Shown here: positions 1 to 8,037 of the stretch, piece by piece
Position numbering within the stretch: the stretch's first letter is position 1
Layout: every line of letters begins with the position of its first letter
DNA from: Candidatus Eiseniibacteriota bacterium
GTDB taxonomy: Bacteria; Eisenbacteria; RBG-16-71-46; CAIMUX01
Direction: 5' to 3'
Assembly: GCA_903844735.1 (NCBI GenBank)
Contig: CAIMUX010000079.1
Location: 62,001 to 126,000, forward strand
DNA: 64,000 nt
The notes under the pieces: generated by a model
The model's input: only the letters and a program-made list of their open reading frames with translations
Told to the model about the DNA's origin: nothing
Databases searched by the model: none
Translations under genes and position numbers: made by a program

Positions 1-347
1 CCCTTGATCCGGGCGTAGCCCAGGAACCGACGACGCACTTCGAGCCTCTCCTGGGTGTAGTGAACGGTTACCCCGAGGCCCACGGGATCCTACCCATCCT
101 GCAGGCGACGGGGCGAGGCCCGCCGGCCAGTTCAGGGCCGCCTCCCTTGCTTCCAGTCTCTCGAATCCGAAATCTCCCGGCGAGCAACCCTTGGACGCCG
201 GGGTCACCCGCCCCCGGTGCCGGACGGCGACAACGATGTCCCCCCCATGACACCGGAGAATACGCGATCCGGAACAAATCCGGCGCGGGGATTCGACCCG
301 GCGCCCGGAATCTCACCTTCGACATCCGCGTCTCCGGGAACGGCGGG
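1..347. other. Left-edge region without a confident gene
   Basis: This stretch lies downstream of the Omp85 gene on the minus strand and contains no complete recognisable gene. One minus-strand frame is open from a GTG at 83 to the window edge and encodes about 27 residues (VGLGVTVHYTQERLEVRRRF and on). It could be the start of the next gene of the operon. That is only a possibility, because no family can be recognised from so short a piece. Confidence 0.3.
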
Positions 348-2198
348 CTAGAACGCCGCCCCCGTCGCCAGGTATACCTGCGCGCCATCCTGGAAGCGCG
401 GCGTTATGGGAAACGCCAGATACGCCCGCACGCGCCCGACCGGAGAATCGACGAGCAGCCCGGTCCCGGCCCCGATGCTGATGCGTTGCCAGGCCAGGGC
501 ATCTGCATGATCGACGACGTCGCCCGCGTCGAGAAAAACGGCGGCGCCAAGTCTCCAGAACAGTTCGATGCGCGTCTCCATGGTCCCGGTCGCGAGGAGG
601 CGGCCGCCCCTGGGATCGCCGTAGCCGTCTCTAGGCCCCACCGCATCCTCGGGAAAGCCGCGGACCGTGCGCAGGCCGCCGGCGAAGTACCGCTCGTTCA
701 GCGGCACGGAACTCCCGGAGGACTGAGGCGCGATCCAGCCCAGGTGCGTGCGGAACGAGAAGGTGAGCGGGCCCAGCGCGCGATGGCGGACCCGCTCCAA
801 ATCTGTGCGCGCAAACTGATGGAGGCTGCCGAGCCAAGGGGTGGACCAAGCCTGCTCCAGACGAAGATACGAGCCGCTCCGCGGCCGGCGCAGGTCGTCG
901 CGGGTGTCCCGGATAAAGTCCAGCGAGAGTGTGCCGACTCGCGTGCGTCCAGGGGTCCCCGACTCGGTGCGCACTTTGATCAGTTGTTGTCGCTCGAGGC
1001 GGTACCCGAGATCTGCGCGAATCTGCGGTCCCACTTGCCTGACCAGGTGGAGCGAGCCCCGCGTCATCTCCGCCGTCCAGGCCCGAGGCGAAGTCCGTTC
1101 GTGACCACCGCCGAGCGCCAGGGTAAGGCGGCGACCCAAGAACCAGGGGTAGGCGAGTTCCGCCTCCCCTCCACGCCGCCGCTCCCCGTAAACACCGCGG
1201 GCGGAGAAACGCAGCCCGCGTCCGTCGAGGTTGCGGTGCTCGAACGAGGCGAGAACCCGCGCGCGGTCGGAGGTGCCGTAACCGAATCCTGCTCCCACCG
1301 AGCCGCCGGATCGCTCGCGCACGAGGATCACAAGGTGCTTCTCCACAAGACCCGAGTCGCGCGGCGCGGCAATGACCTCAACACTCGGGAAAAGGCCGGT
1401 GCGGAGGAGATTCCGCCGGGTCAGTTCGAGGTCAAAGGCCCGCAGCAGATGCCCCGGGCGCACCGCCACTTCGCGTATCACCGCGGATTCGTGCACATGC
1501 TCAAGTCCATAGACCCGCACGCCCGCGTAGCGCGCACGGGGGCCGGTATCGATGGACCAGCGCAAACGGACGAGGCCGCAGGAGTCGTCGCGGGAGACCA
1601 GGGAACGTACGCGCGCGTCGAGCAGACCACGGGAGCCAAGCAATTGCTCCAGCCGCTCGCGGTCGGTGCCGAGAACGCGCAGCCGGTAGGGCCCGGGCCC
1701 TGACGTTTCCAGCCGACGCCGGAGAGAGTCGCCCAATGCCGGTGTCGCTCCCGAACCCTCCAGGCGAAGCTCGCAGTCCGTCACCATCCAACGCGGCCCT
1801 TCGTCGATGCTAACGAGGAGGCGGGCGCCCCCGCCCTCGCTCTCCTCCACCGTCCCATCCATGCGCACCGCGAGAAACCCCTCGCCGCGGTAGAGGCGCC
1901 GAAGACGCTCGAGGTCGGAAAGGAACTCGGCTGACGAAAAGTGGGAAGAGTTGCAGAGACCCGGCGGCCGCAGTGCCATCCAACGGAGCAAGGCGCGGTC
2001 ACCGAACGTGCGGTTCCCGACGAAATGGATCTGGGTGACGCGCGGGCCTTCCGCTGCCCATGTGATGCCGACCATCACCGATACCAGAAGGATGAGAGAG
2101 AGGAAGCTTTGGAGCCGTTGGCGGGACAGCAGGTCGCGCAGCCGGCGGGGCACCCGGCCACCCTTCGCTCCGTGGGTGGGCAGTCCATCCGCACCCAC
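348..2198 (-). CDS. Omp85/BamA-TamA family outer membrane protein
   Basis: A 616-residue protein that should insert into the outer membrane as a 16-strand barrel with periplasmic POTRA domains. The N-terminus has a basic stretch and a hydrophobic signal segment (LSLILLVSVMVGITWAA). About three POTRA-like repeats follow (one begins VTQIHFVGNRTFGDRALLRW), then Gly/aromatic-rich barrel strands. The Omp85 loop-6 signature VRGF is at about residue 512, and the chain ends in aromatic Phe. The GTG at 2198 is preferred because a GGGACGAG ribosome site precedes it and an upstream ATG would overlap the preceding gene. The neighbouring lipoprotein resembles the TamB tip, so a TamA-like role is more likely than general BamA function. 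Substrate specificity cannot be read from the sequence. Confidence 0.88.
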   Translation of the reverse strand: MGADGLPTHGAKGGRVPRRLRDLLSRQRLQSFLSLILLVSVMVGITWAAEGPRVTQIHFVGNRTFGDRALLRWMALRPPGLCNSSHFSSAEFLSDLERLRRLYRGEGFLAVRMDGTVEESEGGGARLLVSIDEGPRWMVTDCELRLEGSGATPALGDSLRRRLETSGPGPYRLRVLGTDRERLEQLLGSRGLLDARVRSLVSRDDSCGLVRLRWSIDTGPRARYAGVRVYGLEHVHESAVIREVAVRPGHLLRAFDLELTRRNLLRTGLFPSVEVIAAPRDSGLVEKHLVILVRERSGGSVGAGFGYGTSDRARVLASFEHRNLDGRGLRFSARGVYGERRRGGEAELAYPWFLGRRLTLALGGGHERTSPRAWTAEMTRGSLHLVRQVGPQIRADLGYRLERQQLIKVRTESGTPGRTRVGTLSLDFIRDTRDDLRRPRSGSYLRLEQAWSTPWLGSLHQFARTDLERVRHRALGPLTFSFRTHLGWIAPQSSGSSVPLNERYFAGGLRTVRGFPEDAVGPRDGYGDPRGGRLLATGTMETRIELFWRLGAAVFLDAGDVVDHADALAWQRISIGAGTGLLVDSPVGRVRAYLAFPITPRFQDGAQVYLATGAAF

Positions 2199-2217
2199 AT
2201 CTCGTCCCGCGTTCTGA

Positions 2218-2823
2218 TCACCGGAAGGAGATCTCCCGGCGCAGTTCCATGAAGGTTTCGCCCCGCTCGCGCGTTTCCGAACGGACATACCAGTTGCCAA
2301 AGAGCCGGTAGTTGGCCTCGACGGCGTCCTCGGCCGAGGCTCCAATACCGGTGCTGGTGACAAGACTGAGCCGTCGGCCTACGTCCTTGCGCAGATGCAC
2401 TTCGGCCCGATCAAGATCGACCCCGTCGAGTCCGAGTCGTCGCTGTATCTCATCGCTCGCAGCCTGCGCCGCCGACCTGCTGCCCTTCTCCCACCGGAAG
2501 AGGCCGAGGAAGTCATAGCGTCGGACGGGGTCAGCCAGAGGAGCCTCCTCCGGTTTTCCCCACGGTGTGACATGATGGTGGCTGGCAATGTCGGGCTGAG
2601 AACGATGAAAGACGACAAGAACGAGGGTATCGGGTGACGAGGCCGAGGAGATGGCGGCGGGCGCGCGGTCAGGCACCGACACGGCTTTCGCAGGGATCGG
2701 TGCATCCTGACGGGTGTCGGGGTTGACCCGGGCTCCCCGCGGGCCGGCGCAGGAGACTAAGAAGACGGTCAGGGAGGCCACCCAAAGCCATGACTCCGCC
2801 CGGCCGTTGCCGCCTGCGCGCAT
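2218..2823 (-). CDS. Lipoprotein with TamB (DUF490) C-terminal-like segment
   Basis: A 201-residue protein with a lipoprotein signal: hydrophobic SLTVFLVSC ending in a lipobox cysteine at about residue 25. A Pro/Ala/Ser-rich linker follows. The last ~65 residues (AEVHLRKDVGRRLSLVTSTG and on, then YRLFGNWYVRSETRERGETF, ending in Phe-Arg) resemble the terminal strands of TamB: a statement of how the element behaves, followed by the 'YRL..RWY..' strand. Full TamB proteins exceed 1000 residues, so this looks like a lipid-anchored miniature of their C-terminal tip. It sits 19 bp upstream of the Omp85 gene and is probably co-transcribed. The TamB relation is judged by eye and is moderate in certainty; the lipoprotein call is firmer. 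Confidence 0.6.
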   Translation of the reverse strand: MRAGGNGRAESWLWVASLTVFLVSCAGPRGARVNPDTRQDAPIPAKAVSVPDRAPAAISSASSPDTLVLVVFHRSQPDIASHHHVTPWGKPEEAPLADPVRRYDFLGLFRWEKGSRSAAQAASDEIQRRLGLDGVDLDRAEVHLRKDVGRRLSLVTSTGIGASAEDAVEANYRLFGNWYVRSETRERGETFMELRREISFR

Positions 2824-2899
2824 CTGTGCTTCCTCCCCATCTTTCCCGAAGGTTGTCGCCCGAATGGTAATCTTTCGAGGGATGGGGAGTTATGGGAAA

Positions 2900-2982
2900 G
2901 GTCACTGCTCAGGTATCATCCCGGGTCGCCTGGCGGAGCCGCCGGGGCTCGGAACGCCCCAGGCTCCCATGACGGGAAAGGA
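2900..2982 (+). ncRNA. Candidate Moco (molybdenum cofactor) riboswitch
   Basis: The leader just ahead of mop folds into a compact structure. GCCTGG (2928-2933) pairs with CCAGGC (2959-2964). Inside it GAGCC (2936-2940) pairs with GGCTC (2946-2950), leaving a GGAA-containing bulge. The 3' part, GGCTCCC then ACGGGAAAGGA (2962-2982), resembles the conserved 3' end of Moco RNAs such as the E. coli moaA leader (GCCTCCC then GGAAAGG). The purine-rich end overlaps the likely ribosome site of mop, so ligand binding could control translation. It heads a run of five molybdenum-cofactor genes, which fits. No covariance search was possible. Confidence 0.6.
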
Positions 2983-2990
2983 ATCCACCT

Positions 2991-3200
2991 ATGCAGCTCA
3001 GCGCGCGCAATCAGCTTCGCGGCACGGTCAAGCGCATCGTCCGCGGCGCGGTCAACATGGAGGTCGTCCTCGCACTGCCCGGCGGCGCCGAGATCGTCTC
3101 CATCATCACCCTGCACTCCGGCGACGCCCTCGGTCTGGTGGAGGGCAAGGCAGCCGTGGCGGTGATCAAGGCCTCCGACGTCATGGTGGCGGTCGAGTGA
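2991..3200 (+). CDS. mop: Molbindin (Mop domain protein)
   Basis: A 69-residue protein made of a single TOBE/Mop fold, the usual length of a one-domain molbindin. It begins QLSARNQLRGTVKRIVRGAV, matching the family signature ARNQL.G.V..I..G.VN.EV, and ends with the IKA..V.V strand. Molbindins form hexamers that store or buffer molybdate or tungstate oxyanions in the cytoplasm. It is the first gene of the molybdenum-cofactor cluster and lies directly behind the candidate Moco riboswitch. The start ATG follows a GGAAAGGA ribosome site inside that element. Confidence 0.9.
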   Translation: MQLSARNQLRGTVKRIVRGAVNMEVVLALPGGAEIVSIITLHSGDALGLVEGKAAVAVIKASDVMVAVE

Positions 3201-3305
3201 CCGAGTGGCCCGCCGCTCCTCGTCGCTCCGCGCCCCCGGGCCTCGTCGGCACGTTCCTGGCACGCGTGAGCCACGACGACGCCCTGGGGGAGCCGCGGTC
3301 CCGTC

Positions 3306-4529
3306 ATGCGTGAGCCCGACGCGGTGATGATTTCCCTCGACGAGGCGTTGCGTCGCCTCGACGGGGTGGCGTCACCGTTGCGGCTGCAGACCGAGACGTT
3401 GCCGGTACGCGCGTCTCTCGGTCGCATCCTGCGCGCCCCGACCCATGCGAGACTCGCCCTGCCCCCCTTCGACAAATCCGCCGTAGACGGGTACGCCCTG
3501 CCCGACGGGGGCAGAGAGATGGACGAGTACCGGCTCCTGGAAACCGTGCACGCCGGCGAGACCGGTACCCAGCCGCTGCTTCCCGGCACGACGGTGAAGG
3601 TCATGACCGGTGCGCCGGTCCCAGCGGGAACCGAGCGCGTCTTGATGGTGGAACACGCGCAGGAAACGGACGGCCGCGTGAGGCTGACGCGATCCGTCGG
3701 CGGAGCCAACGTCTGCCGTCTCGGTGAGAACCTGATCCCCGGCGACCTCGTGGCCGAGGCGGGCCGGACCATTTCCCCTCTCGATCTCGGCAACCTCATC
3801 GCCGCCGGGATCACCGAGGTCGAGGTGTCACGGCCCTTGCGGATTGCCGTTCTCTCTACAGGGAACGAGATCACCGATGACCCCGCCGCCTTGGGCCGTG
3901 GAAGGATCATGGACAGTAACGGCCCGATGCTCTCAGCCCTCGCCACAGCCCACCGGATGGTCGTGACCCTCACGCGGCGGATCCCGGATGAGCCCGGCGC
4001 CACCCGCGAGACCATCGCCACAGCACTCGCGGCGGCCGACCTCGTCGTCCTCTCGGGAGGCGTGAGCGAGGGCGACTCCGACTTCGTCACCCCGGCCCTG
4101 CGCGCGCTGGGCCTGGCCCCTCTCTTCACCCGCGTGGCGGTCAAGCCAGGCAAACCGGTGACGTTGGCCGCCGACGGCAGTCACCTCGTTCTCGCCCTGC
4201 CTGGAAATCCGGTCTCCGCGTGGCTCATGTTCCACCTCTTCGCGATTAGAATCGCCGCGCATCTTCTCGGGGCCCCGATCGAACCACGCACGTTTCGTCT
4301 GAAGCTGGCGACTCCGTTCACCCGCCGGAACGCCGAGCGACAGGAGTACGTCCCGGCGTGCCTCGACGAATCCGCGCGATGCTCTCCCGTGCCCTACCAT
4401 GGATCGGCCCACCTCGGCGCCCTCACCGGGACCGACGGGTTCTTCGTGGTGCCGATCGGCGTCACGATGCTGCCGGCAGGGACGAAAGTCCGGTTCCTGC
4501 CGCTCGGCTCCACGGAGTCCGTACCATGA
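3306..4529 (+). CDS. moeA: Molybdopterin molybdenumtransferase MoeA
   Basis: A 407-residue MoeA of normal length. It inserts molybdate into adenylylated molybdopterin to make Moco. Recognisable motifs are KSAVDGYAL near the N-terminus, VMTGAPVPAGTERV, the segment with LSTGNEI and MDSNGPML, VVLSGGVSEGDSDF, and KPGKPV with ALPGNPVSA of the MogA-like domain, followed by the C-terminal beta-barrel domain. An alternative ATG seven codons in (MISLDEAL) is equally plausible as the start. The stop overlaps the moaA start in an ATGA, which implies translational coupling. Confidence 0.95.
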   Translation: MREPDAVMISLDEALRRLDGVASPLRLQTETLPVRASLGRILRAPTHARLALPPFDKSAVDGYALPDGGREMDEYRLLETVHAGETGTQPLLPGTTVKVMTGAPVPAGTERVLMVEHAQETDGRVRLTRSVGGANVCRLGENLIPGDLVAEAGRTISPLDLGNLIAAGITEVEVSRPLRIAVLSTGNEITDDPAALGRGRIMDSNGPMLSALATAHRMVVTLTRRIPDEPGATRETIATALAAADLVVLSGGVSEGDSDFVTPALRALGLAPLFTRVAVKPGKPVTLAADGSHLVLALPGNPVSAWLMFHLFAIRIAAHLLGAPIEPRTFRLKLATPFTRRNAERQEYVPACLDESARCSPVPYHGSAHLGALTGTDGFFVVPIGVTMLPAGTKVRFLPLGSTESVP

Positions 4530-5326
4530 ACGACCCGTTCGGCCGTCCCATCGATTACCTGCGCGTGTCGGTCACCGACCGGTGCAATCTGCGCTGCTGG
4601 TACTGCGCGCCGACGCGAAACTGGAACCTCCTGCGTCACGAGGAGCTCCTCTCGTTCGATGAGATCGCGCAGGTCGTGCGCGCCGCGACTGCACTGGGGT
4701 TCCGCAAGTTCAGGATCACCGGCGGCGAGCCGCTTCTGCGCCCCGGCCTGCCCGATCTGGTACAGCGGATCGCGGTAGCATCCGGCGTCACGGACATCGG
4801 CCTCACCACGAACGGCCTCCTGCTCGCGGAGATGGCGCGGCCGCTGCGCGAGGCTGGACTCCACCGGGTCAACGTCTCGCTCGACGCCGTGGACCCGGCC
4901 CGTTTCGCGGCGATCACGGGAGGTGGTGACGTGGCAACGGTCCTTGCGGGGATCCAAGCCGCTCTTGAGGCGAACCTGCGGCCGGTAAAACTGAACTGCG
5001 TGGTGGAACGCGACCCCGATGAACCCGACGCCCGCGCGGTGGCCGCCTGGGCCGCAGCGCATGGCTGCGAGGCCCGGTTCATACCGCACATGGACATGAA
5101 GCGGGGAGTCTTCTCGAAGGTCTTCGGAGGCGCGGGCGGCGATTGCCCCGCCTGCAACCGGCTACGGCTCTCCTCGGCCGGGTTGCTTCTCCCCTGTCTC
5201 TTTTCGGAGCCGGCCTTCAACGTCCGTGAACTGGGCGCGGAAGAGGCGTTGCGCCGCGCTATCGATGCCAAGCCCGAGGCCGGCGGACGCTGCTCGCGGA
5301 ACTGGATGCATGGAATCGGCGGGTGA
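4526..5326 (+). CDS. moaA: GTP 3',8-cyclase MoaA, short form
   Basis: Radical-SAM enzyme for the first step of molybdopterin synthesis (GTP to the cyclic precursor, together with MoaC). The N-terminal cluster motif is CNLRCWYC and ITGGEPLLR follows. The second cluster is carried by CPACNRLRLSSAGLLLPC, and the chain ends in the Gly-Gly tail required in MoaA proteins (MHGIGG). At 266 residues it is some 60 shorter than classical MoaA. The region between RFIPHMDM and the second cluster is reduced to about 15 residues. Both clusters and the tail are intact, so this looks like a short MoaA subfamily rather than a pseudogene. The start ATG is fixed by the 4-bp overlap with moeA. Confidence 0.9.
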   Translation: MNDPFGRPIDYLRVSVTDRCNLRCWYCAPTRNWNLLRHEELLSFDEIAQVVRAATALGFRKFRITGGEPLLRPGLPDLVQRIAVASGVTDIGLTTNGLLLAEMARPLREAGLHRVNVSLDAVDPARFAAITGGGDVATVLAGIQAALEANLRPVKLNCVVERDPDEPDARAVAAWAAAHGCEARFIPHMDMKRGVFSKVFGGAGGDCPACNRLRLSSAGLLLPCLFSEPAFNVRELGAEEALRRAIDAKPEAGGRCSRNWMHGIGG

Positions 5327-5345
5327 CTCAGGGAGGAAGCATGAC

Positions 5346-5804
5346 ATGAGCGGCTTGTCCCATCTGGATGACGACGGACGTGCGCGAATGGTAGATGTCG
5401 GCGGCAAGCCGGTGCAGCGGCGCATCGCCAGGGCGGAGGGGCGAATCTCCCTCTGCCCGCAAGGGGTAGCCCTGCTCCGCGAGAACCGGCTCAGGAAGGG
5501 TGACGCCCTCACGGTGGCCCAGGTGGCGGGGATCACCGCCGCCAAGCGAACCGCCGAGCTGATCCCGCTCTGTCACCCGCTGGGGCTGGACCATGTGTCG
5601 GTGGATCTCGCCGTCGTCGATGACGGTGTTACAGTCACGGCCGAGGCGCGCTGTCTCGGCCGCACCGGCGTGGAGATGGAGGCGCTGACCGCGGTGAGCA
5701 TGGCCCTCCTCACCATCTATGATATGTGCAAATCGGTCGACCGCGGCATGCAGATCGACGGGGTGCGGCTGATGGAGAAGCGCAAGGAGGATCCGGAGGC
5801 GTAG
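5346..5804 (+). CDS. moaC: Cyclic pyranopterin monophosphate synthase MoaC
   Basis: A 152-residue MoaC, which converts the MoaA product into cyclic pyranopterin monophosphate. The family motifs are present: MVDVGGKP, AAKRTAELIPLCHPL, GRTGVEMEALTAV, and YDMCKSVDRGMQI carrying the catalytic Lys and Asp. The gene starts 19 bp after moaA, in the same operon. The ATG at 5346 is preferred because the encoded protein begins at the usual family position (MSGLSHLDDDGRARMVDVG). Confidence 0.95.
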   Translation: MSGLSHLDDDGRARMVDVGGKPVQRRIARAEGRISLCPQGVALLRENRLRKGDALTVAQVAGITAAKRTAELIPLCHPLGLDHVSVDLAVVDDGVTVTAEARCLGRTGVEMEALTAVSMALLTIYDMCKSVDRGMQIDGVRLMEKRKEDPEA

Positions 5805-5889
5805 CCGGTGCCGCCGGTCCGCAGCCGGTGCCGACTCTTGCGTCAAGGTCCGGATGCAGGCCTCGCTCGATACCCAAAGGGAAGGAACC

Positions 5890-6810
5890 ATGCAGATCGT
5901 CTCGGTCAACATCTCAGGCGAGAAGGGAACGGTGAAGCGGTCCGTGCCGGAGACTGTGATCGACGCCCTTGGCCTGGCCGGCGACGCGCACGCCGGAGAC
6001 TGGATGCGGCAGGTCAGCCTCCTCGGCACCGAGGCGGTCGGCCGCCTTTCCGCCGAGATCCTTCGCCCCATCGGTCCGGGCGCGTTCGGGGAGAATCTCA
6101 CGGTGGCTGGGCTGGACGCGGCGTCGGTGGGCATCCTCGACCGGTTCCGCACCGGGACCGTCGAGCTGGAAGTGACCCAGATCGGCAAGGAATGCCACGG
6201 TGACGGTTGCGCCATCTTTCGTGAGAGTGGCCGCTGCGTCATGCCGGTCGAAGGGATCTTCTGCCGTGTCCTCGCGGGCGGCCTCGTGAAGCCGGGCGAC
6301 GCGCTGGAACATGCGCCGCATCTGCTTCGGGCGCGGGTCATCACCCTCAGCGACCGCGCCTACGCGGGCGTCTATGAGGACCGCAGCGGTCCGCGCCTGG
6401 CGACCCTGCTGACGGAGTTCCTCGCCTCGCGGCGGTTCCACGAGAGCGTGGAGCGGATCCTTCTGCCCGACGATCCGATTTCGCTGCGCGTCGCGCTGGA
6501 GGCCGCGCGCACGGAACGGCTCGACCTCGTTTTCACCACCGGCGGGACCGGGATCGGCCCGCGCGATCACGCCCCCGAGGTAGTGGCGGCCGTCTGCAGC
6601 CGGCTCATTCCCGGCATCATGGAATCGATCCGCGCGCGCCATGGTGTCGAGCACCCGGCGGCGCTCTTGAGCCGCGCTGTGGCCGGGGTCGCAGGGACAA
6701 CGCTCGTCTTCACGCTGCCGGGCAGTGTGCGGGCGGTGGAGGAGTACGCCGACGAGATCTTCCGTGTCCTCGAGCACGCGATCCTGATGGTGCGGGGGAT
6801 GGGTCACTGA
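5890..6810 (+). CDS. MOSC domain-MogA/MoaB fusion protein
   Basis: A 306-residue two-domain protein. Residues 1 to about 145 form a MOSC domain: GDAHAGDW, the FGENLTVAG motif, and KECHGDGC with the cysteine typical of this family, which handles sulfurated molybdenum. Residues from about 150 form a MogA/MoaB molybdopterin adenylyltransferase domain: LSDRAYAGVYEDRSGP, FTTGGTGIGPRDHAPE and LPGSVRAVEE. The fusion probably couples adenylylation of molybdopterin to later handling or sulfuration of Moco. The ATG at 5890 follows a GGGAAGGA ribosome site. It is the last gene of the molybdenum cluster; moaD and moaE are not in the window. Confidence 0.9.
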   Translation: MQIVSVNISGEKGTVKRSVPETVIDALGLAGDAHAGDWMRQVSLLGTEAVGRLSAEILRPIGPGAFGENLTVAGLDAASVGILDRFRTGTVELEVTQIGKECHGDGCAIFRESGRCVMPVEGIFCRVLAGGLVKPGDALEHAPHLLRARVITLSDRAYAGVYEDRSGPRLATLLTEFLASRRFHESVERILLPDDPISLRVALEAARTERLDLVFTTGGTGIGPRDHAPEVVAAVCSRLIPGIMESIRARHGVEHPAALLSRAVAGVAGTTLVFTLPGSVRAVEEYADEIFRVLEHAILMVRGMGH

Positions 6811-6832
6811 CGCCGACGCGGGGCCGGGCGAA

Positions 6833-6937
6833 CCGGCAGGCAAGACGGACAGAAACGCTGGCAAGCACGTAGGTAGGCCGGCAGGCGAGTCGGCAGGCCC
6901 CGGAATCGGCGGGCCGATCGACCGACTGGTGGGCAGG
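6833..6937 (+). repeat. GGCAGGC-rich irregular short repeat
   Basis: The intergenic space after the MOSC-MogA gene carries four copies of GGCAGGC plus near copies (GGCAAGC, GTAGGTAGG) at irregular spacing of 10-40 bp. It looks like decayed low-complexity DNA. No coding or terminator structure could be supported. Confidence 0.4.
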
Positions 6938-6959
6938 CGCGGCGGCACGGGAGAGCGAG

Positions 6960-7679
6960 GTGATGATGTTCGCGGAGACTATTCAGATCGTCCGGCTCGC
7001 CTGGTTTCTGGTGTTCGGCGCAATGCTGTCGACGTTCCGCAACGCCTTCCATCTGACACGCACGACGCCCGGAGCGAGCTACCTGCACGCGGCCACGCGC
7101 GAACGCGTCATCCTCGGCGTCATCGAAGCGCTGCTGATAGTCGCCGCGGTGACGACGACGATGCTCCTGCACGGTGCCGACGCCGTAACGGCCATCCTCG
7201 GCGGACTTGGGCCACACAGTCTGTCCGGTACGACCGTCCTTCCCACCGCGCTATCGGGCGGGTTGCCCGACGCGGCCCGGACCACCGCGTCCGTCGGTTC
7301 CCCGGTGCTCGCCTTCGCGCTTGCCGTTCTCGGTGTCGTCCTCGCCGCAGCGGGCGCACTGCTCGCTAGCGCCGCCAAACGTGCCCTCGGCGCTCTCTTC
7401 ACCGGCAATCTCGGCGTCAAGGAGAATCACGTACTTATTACCACCGGACCGTACGCCCTGGTCCGTCACCCGATTTACTTAGGTGTTCTCATCTTCACGT
7501 TCGGCACCGGGCTGGTCTTCGATCGCGGTGTGGTGGTGTTGCTGGCGGCAGCGCTGGTGCCGTGTTTCCTTGTCCAGGCGAGCATCGAGGATCGAATCTT
7601 TGCCGCACACTTCGGCGCGGAACACGCGACCTACCGCGCGCGGGTGCCGGCGGTGCTGCCGTGGCCTCGGCCGCGGTGA
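6960..7679 (+). CDS. Isoprenylcysteine carboxyl methyltransferase-like membrane protein
   Basis: A 239-residue integral membrane protein with about five hydrophobic segments. The C-terminal part has the ICMT/PEMT signature: LITTGPYALVRHPIYLGVLI, and later EDRIFAAHFGAEHATYRARV with a Glu and a tyrosine in conserved places. In bacteria such proteins are presumed SAM-dependent methyltransferases acting on lipids or small substrates; the substrate here is unknown. The N-terminal third (LSTFRNAFHLTRTTPGASYL) is not informative. The start is a GTG immediately followed by two ATGs, so it may begin one codon later. It stands alone between the molybdenum operon and IS relics. Confidence 0.8.
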   Translation: MMMFAETIQIVRLAWFLVFGAMLSTFRNAFHLTRTTPGASYLHAATRERVILGVIEALLIVAAVTTTMLLHGADAVTAILGGLGPHSLSGTTVLPTALSGGLPDAARTTASVGSPVLAFALAVLGVVLAAAGALLASAAKRALGALFTGNLGVKENHVLITTGPYALVRHPIYLGVLIFTFGTGLVFDRGVVVLLAAALVPCFLVQASIEDRIFAAHFGAEHATYRARVPAVLPWPRPR

Positions 7680-7689
7680 ACCCGCAGAG

Positions 7690-7775
7690 ACGAGACTCAG
7701 GATTCGGCGTACTCTGATTCCTTTGATAGATCGTGAGTTGCCGGCGCAAGGTCGCGTTCTTCAGGGTCAAACTGG
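7690..7775 (-). pseudogene. Transposase/integrase N-terminal relic
   Basis: A short minus-strand frame reads LTLKNATLRRQLTIYQR, which resembles the heptad segment near the N-terminus of rve-type integrases (EN.ALRQQL.VLQR). Nothing of the DDE catalytic domain is present. It lies next to an IstB relic on the same strand, so the area is probably an old insertion hotspot. The match is short and judged by eye. Confidence 0.35.
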
Positions 7776-7881
7776 TCCGGGACAGAAGCGTCGCCCGAAG
7801 GACCCCGGCGGCCACCTCACAATCCCCCACCCGTGGCCGAGTCAAACTCCTCCACCCAGCCGGCGACGGGACGGGGGCAAG

Positions 7882-8037
7882 CTAGCTCTGAACGGACCCC
7901 TTGGCAAGTCGGGCCGCCGCTTCTCTCAGCCTCCAGTTTTTCCCCTCGAAGTTGAGCAGGTGACCGTGGTGCATCAGGCGATCGAGCACCGGGGTCACGA
8001 CGACGACGTCCCCGAGCAGCTTCGCCAACGCCAACGA
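7882..8037 (-). pseudogene. IstB (IS21-family helper ATPase) C-terminal fragment
   Basis: About 50 residues of an IstB C-terminus, ending at a TAG: LLGDVVVVTPVLDRLMHHGH followed by NFEGKNWRLREAAARLAKGS. This is the terminal region common to IS21 helper ATPases. The Walker A and B parts are absent and there is no start codon. The fragment begins exactly where the truncated toxin frame (8038-8199) ends, so an IS21-type insertion and later deletion probably broke that gene. Confidence 0.75.

Noticed and set aside
240-320. tRNA-like sequence (GGGTCGAATCCCC on the minus strand)
   Set aside because: It lacks the TTC of a T-loop, and no anticodon arm or acceptor stem can be paired around it.
60-1703. 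Long plus-strand open frame of 547 codons opposite the Omp85 gene
   Set aside because: It is antisense to a clear Omp85 protein, is Arg/Pro/Gly-rich and matches no family; high GC content keeps such shadow frames open.
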